Assembly: GCA_019636795.1 (NCBI GenBank)
Contig: JAHBWW010000002.1
Location: forward strand, 248,001 to 312,000
Length of the DNA: 64,000 nt
DNA from: Phycisphaeraceae bacterium
Lineage (GTDB): Bacteria > Planctomycetota > Phycisphaerae > Phycisphaerales > UBA1924
Direction: 5' to 3'
This document shows positions 61,440 through 64,000 of the stretch, in pieces; the stretch's first letter is position 1; every line of letters starts with the position of its first letter. A program made the position numbers and the translations under genes. The notes under the pieces are model-generated. The model had not been told where the DNA came from, did not search any database, and saw nothing but the letters and a program-made list of their open reading frames with translations.

Positions 61440-62024
61440 TCAGTTCGGCCTCATCTTGAGCCTTTGCGTGAGTGCCCAGGTTCGCCATTGCTCGCTTTGG
61501 CTGCGGAGGGCGATATCGTCGAGGAAGCCTGGGGTGCGGTCGTCGGTGCGACCTGTGCGGAGTTGGAGGCGAGCCAATGCCTGGGTGGTTTCGAGGTGGC
61601 CCAGGTAGACGGCCAGTGCGGCGTCGTAGGCGGCGAGGGCTTCGTCGGTGCGACCGGCGCGCTCGAGGACGAGAGCGAGGTTCATGCGCGGGTCGGGATG
61701 GCCGGGCATCAACTTGCGTGCCCATTCAAACTCCGAGGCGGCCTCATAGAGCATGCCGCGCGAGAGGTACACGATGCCGAGGTTGTTGTGGGCGGGGCCA
61801 AAGTACAGATCGGCAGTGAGTGCCTCGCGCAGAAGTTGCTCGGCCCGCTGCTGGTTTTTCTCCATCTGTTCGATGGCCTGTGCTGTGAGTTTCTGCGCGA
61901 GCACAGTGTTGCGGGCCGCTTCAGTCGGTGTTGCATAGGGGCTGTGAGCAGGGCGAGGCTGGGTCGAGCAGCCGCCGCACAGCAACGTGATCAAGACACA
62001 CCAGAACATCACGTTGTGGATCAT
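61440..62024 (-). CDS. TPR-repeat lipoprotein
   Basis: A 194-residue lipoprotein (FWCVLITLLCGGC) with three TPR units (ALTADLYFGPAHNNLGIVYL, YEAASEFEWARKLMPGHPD and DEALAAYDAALAVYLGHLE). It is the last gene of the secretion operon and may help assemble the secretin or pilus complex, like PilF/PilW. Its ATG overlaps the preceding stop by four bases. Confidence 0.8.
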   Translation of the reverse strand: MIHNVMFWCVLITLLCGGCSTQPRPAHSPYATPTEAARNTVLAQKLTAQAIEQMEKNQQRAEQLLREALTADLYFGPAHNNLGIVYLSRGMLYEAASEFEWARKLMPGHPDPRMNLALVLERAGRTDEALAAYDAALAVYLGHLETTQALARLQLRTGRTDDRTPGFLDDIALRSQSEQWRTWALTQRLKMRPN

Positions 62025-62551
62025 CGCTTGATCTCGCTTTCACGCGCGTCGTGCACGGTCATGGTGAGCACTGCCAGCACCGGCAGATCGCCGCCTCGAG
62101 CCGCGTCGGATCGCTGCGGCTTCAAATCGATCGCGGTGATGACCCATCGCGGCTCCTCATCGCGCCACAGACTGAGAAAGCGCCCGAGATCTCGCAGAGA
62201 CGGTGCCTGGAGCGTCAACGTGGCACGGCGTTGGAGAGCCTGGGTCGTGCCGACTGTCTTGAGCACTCGTTCTGATTCCGGCGATACGCTGATGATGGTG
62301 CCGCTGGCCAGACCTGCCCGAGCAACGACCGAGGCGATGCGATTGGCCAGAAGGCGATCGGATATCGGTGCCTGCGCATCAGCCTCGGGCAGTGCGTGCA
62401 GCGCTTCGACATGTCTGGCAATGTCCTGCATGCGCTCGCTTGTCGCGCTTGCCTGCTCGTGTGCGCTTCGCCAGCGCGGCATGGCGCTGAGCACCATGGC
62501 GGCCGATGCCATGATCGACACGGTCCAGATCAGGACAATGCGGCGGGTCAT
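62021..62551 (-). CDS. GspM/PilO-like inner-membrane protein
   Basis: A 176-residue bitopic protein: short cytoplasmic start, one transmembrane helix (IVLIWTVSIMASAAMVLSA), coiled coil, then a ferredoxin-like periplasmic domain (LASGTIISVSPESERVL, RATLTLQAPSLRDLGRFLSL, WVITAIDLKP). This is the architecture of PilO/GspM, which pairs with PilN/GspL in the inner-membrane platform. Sequence identity is too low to be more exact. It overlaps both neighbours by four bases. Confidence 0.7.
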   Translation of the reverse strand: MTRRIVLIWTVSIMASAAMVLSAMPRWRSAHEQASATSERMQDIARHVEALHALPEADAQAPISDRLLANRIASVVARAGLASGTIISVSPESERVLKTVGTTQALQRRATLTLQAPSLRDLGRFLSLWRDEEPRWVITAIDLKPQRSDAARGGDLPVLAVLTMTVHDARESEIKR

Positions 62552-63399
62552 GGGCGAGCCTCCGCGCGGCGAGAGCGGGTGTCGTCGGGCCGCAAGCGCA
62601 GAGCGATGCGAGACAGGCCGCGGGCGCTGCTCAGGCGCGGCTCTTCAAGACGCCAGCCTGCGGGGGCTGAGATCGATTCGAGCAGAGTCGCCGGATCGAC
62701 CGAGGTCGAGACCGCGATCTGGATGTCGGCCTCGGCGACATTGATCGATTCGACAAAGGCATCGGTCGCATCGGGCCAGGCTGAGAGCACCAGCGCCAGC
62801 GTCGTCGTAGCATCGGCTGGCAGGGCAAGAGCCGAGGCCAGTTGCTTGCGATCCTGACGCTGAACGAGTTCACGCTCAAGCGCCTTCGCATCGACATTGG
62901 CATGCGCGAGCATCTGCTCGATGGCAGCCTGGCCACGGTTGGCGCTGACGTGATGCGCCTGCGCACGCCGCTCGAGCCCGAGTGCCGTCATTGCAGCGCA
63001 CACAAGCAGCGCTGCGGCGTACACAGCGTGCCCGACGGTGCGCCGGCGCGTGAGGCTGCGCGGTGCATACCGACCGACGAGGAAGTTCAGACGCGATGGA
63101 TCGAGGTCGCTGTTAAGCCAGTCGGGCAGCGCTGCAGGATGCAGCGAGATGACGTTTCGAGTGGATGGGTCCGACCAGACGTGCCCGATATCTGACGTCG
63201 GAGCCGCGCACACAATGGTCTGGCCGCGCCCGTCGCACGCCGCCACCGCATGCAGCGTGTCGGCATCGCACGGGATATCGGCTGCGGCCTCGTGAAGCAC
63301 TCCGGCGGGCGCAGAGCCGTCCTTGCACCGCACCGGCCACTCGATGACGGACCAGTAGCAGCGGTCCGTGGGCCACACCACATCTCGCTCGCTGCTCAT
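62548..63399 (-). CDS. GspL/PilN-like inner-membrane platform protein
   Basis: A 283-residue protein. A cytoplasmic part (~130 residues) has ILLxN-like short motifs, then a transmembrane helix (AVYAAALLVCAAMTALGL), a coiled coil (AIEQMLAHANVDAKALEREL) and a C-terminal alpha/beta domain (FVESINVAEADIQIAVST). GspL-type proteins join the secretion ATPase to the periplasmic machinery. Placement between GspC-like and GspM-like genes supports the call; the sequence alone is weak evidence. Confidence 0.65.
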   Translation of the reverse strand: MSSERDVVWPTDRCYWSVIEWPVRCKDGSAPAGVLHEAAADIPCDADTLHAVAACDGRGQTIVCAAPTSDIGHVWSDPSTRNVISLHPAALPDWLNSDLDPSRLNFLVGRYAPRSLTRRRTVGHAVYAAALLVCAAMTALGLERRAQAHHVSANRGQAAIEQMLAHANVDAKALERELVQRQDRKQLASALALPADATTTLALVLSAWPDATDAFVESINVAEADIQIAVSTSVDPATLLESISAPAGWRLEEPRLSSARGLSRIALRLRPDDTRSRRAEARP

Positions 63400-63860
63400 G
63401 ACCCGCCTCCGAGCAGTGACAAGGCCACCGTGCGCTCAGCGTCGCGCACGACCACCGTGGACGGATCGATCGACTCGATGACGCGGCCTCGCGCCACCTC
63501 CTGCCCCACGCCCACCGAAATCATCGCATCGCGGTCAGGGTCATAGAGCACCGCGCGCGGCGAGCCGCCTTCGTAGATGATGGCGATCAGTTGCAGTTTG
63601 AGTGGCGGGGGTGGAGGCGGCGGCTTGGGCGCGGCTACCGCGACCGGCGGCGGAGCGACATACCAGATCGGCGCGGCAAAGGCCGCCTGATCGAGTGCTT
63701 CGCGCGCTGCGGCGGCGGGCGGCTCGGTCGCCTGCTGCGCGAGCATCTCAAACTCGACGGCTGCAAGTGGCCACAGCGACCAGATCGACACCGCCACGAG
63801 CACAACGCCGCACACCGCGACATGTCTCTTCCACCCAGGCGCGATCTCGTGCCGGCTCAT
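63396..63860 (-). CDS. GspC/PilP-like protein
   Basis: A 154-residue bitopic protein: transmembrane helix (VAVCGVVLVAVSIWSLWPLA), Ala/Pro-rich linker with a poly-Pro run, then an HR-type domain (LKLQLIAIIYEGGSPRAVLY, SVGVGQEVARGRVIESID, TVVVRDAERTVALSL). This matches the homology region of GspC/PulC that contacts the secretin. It is between gspE and the GspL-like gene, with ATGA overlaps at both ends. Confidence 0.75.
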   Translation of the reverse strand: MSRHEIAPGWKRHVAVCGVVLVAVSIWSLWPLAAVEFEMLAQQATEPPAAAAREALDQAAFAAPIWYVAPPPVAVAAPKPPPPPPPLKLQLIAIIYEGGSPRAVLYDPDRDAMISVGVGQEVARGRVIESIDPSTVVVRDAERTVALSLLGGGS

Positions 63861-64000
63861 GTCGCAAGCTCCTCGCCAGCGTCAATGACACGCGAGAGTT
63901 CGGCGGCAGTGGTGAGGCCCGCAGAGACCAGCGACAGGCCGTGCTCGTGCAGCGTGCGCATGCCGCGCGAGCGGGCCAGCGCCAGGATCTCATTGGCCGG
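63857..64000 (-). CDS. gspE: Secretion/pilus ATPase GspE/PilB, C-terminal fragment (runs off window)
   Basis: Only the last 47 codons lie in the window: ANEILALARSRGMRTLHEHG, then SLVSAGLTTAAELSRVIDAG. This is the conserved C-terminus of GspE/PilB ATPases, whose last helices carry the RxxGMxxLxxxGLxxVxxGxTTxxE pattern. The gene starts beyond 64000. Its stop overlaps the GspC-like ATG, and it is the most upstream visible gene of the operon. Confidence 0.8.
   Translation of the reverse strand, partial: PANEILALARSRGMRTLHEHGLSLVSAGLTTAAELSRVIDAGEELAT

Overview
The window looks like part of a planctomycete chromosome, probably of the Phycisphaerae/Phycisphaerales. The GC content is high. Four neighbouring secreted proteins end in a duplicated Ca-binding 'GC-type dockerin' tail closing on Gly-Cys-Pro. 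A DUF1570 protein and two DUF1580 proteins belong to families concentrated in planctomycetes. Lipoproteins and a type II secretion/pilus operon indicate an outer membrane. This placement is inference from gene content; no marker rRNA is present.

Region 1 (1-48,157) is ordinary chromosome, densely packed on both strands. It holds a coiled-coil lipoprotein, aat, three tandem small membrane proteins, a glycogen-debranching enzyme divergent from guaB, a Bax1-like membrane protein, a beta-barrel-like protein, a DUF1570 peptidase-like protein, a phosphoesterase, a Ser/Thr kinase and an amidase-fold protein. Then come two double-thioredoxin proteins translationally coupled to trmL, a SpoU methylase, uppP, serA, an MDR oxidoreductase, a HEAT lipoprotein coupled to a poly-Gln membrane protein, an orphan ABC ATPase, an NDUFA9-like protein, rnr, a GNAT acetyltransferase, a PPi-type phosphofructokinase, two lipoproteins, a ClC channel, topA, miaA coupled to an erythromycin-esterase-fold protein, der, DUF502 and an hpf-ptsN-ptsH cluster. 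Four dockerin-tailed secreted proteins follow (two unknown, one endonuclease/exonuclease/phosphatase, one di-haem peroxidase), then a zinc-ribbon membrane protein.

Region 2 (about 48,158-61,300) is a mobile element whose left end abuts the 3' end of a tRNA-Gly(CCC). In order it has a tyrosine integrase, an AAA ATPase/subtilase pair resembling the IetAS anti-phage system, a terminator, short operator-like repeats, two DUF1580 DNA-binding-like proteins (one truncated), a primase/SF3-helicase replication protein, a 320-bp non-coding stretch rich in palindromes (candidate origin), a ParB-methyltransferase fusion and a P27-type small terminase. Four oppositely oriented accessory genes follow, one with a histone-H1-like tail plus HARE-HTH domain. 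There is no large terminase, portal, capsid or tail gene. The order int - regulators - primase/helicase - origin - terS is that of a phage satellite (PICI-like), here apparently carrying a defence module. The right attachment site was not found.

Region 3 (61,440-64,000) returns to chromosome: an operon on the minus strand (GspE C-terminus, GspC-like, GspL/PilN-like, GspM/PilO-like, TPR lipoprotein) with every junction a 4-bp ATGA-type overlap.

Several chromosomal proteins keep a recognisable enzyme fold but lack canonical catalytic residues (amidase, erythromycin esterase, thioredoxin, zinc MDR). They are flagged individually.
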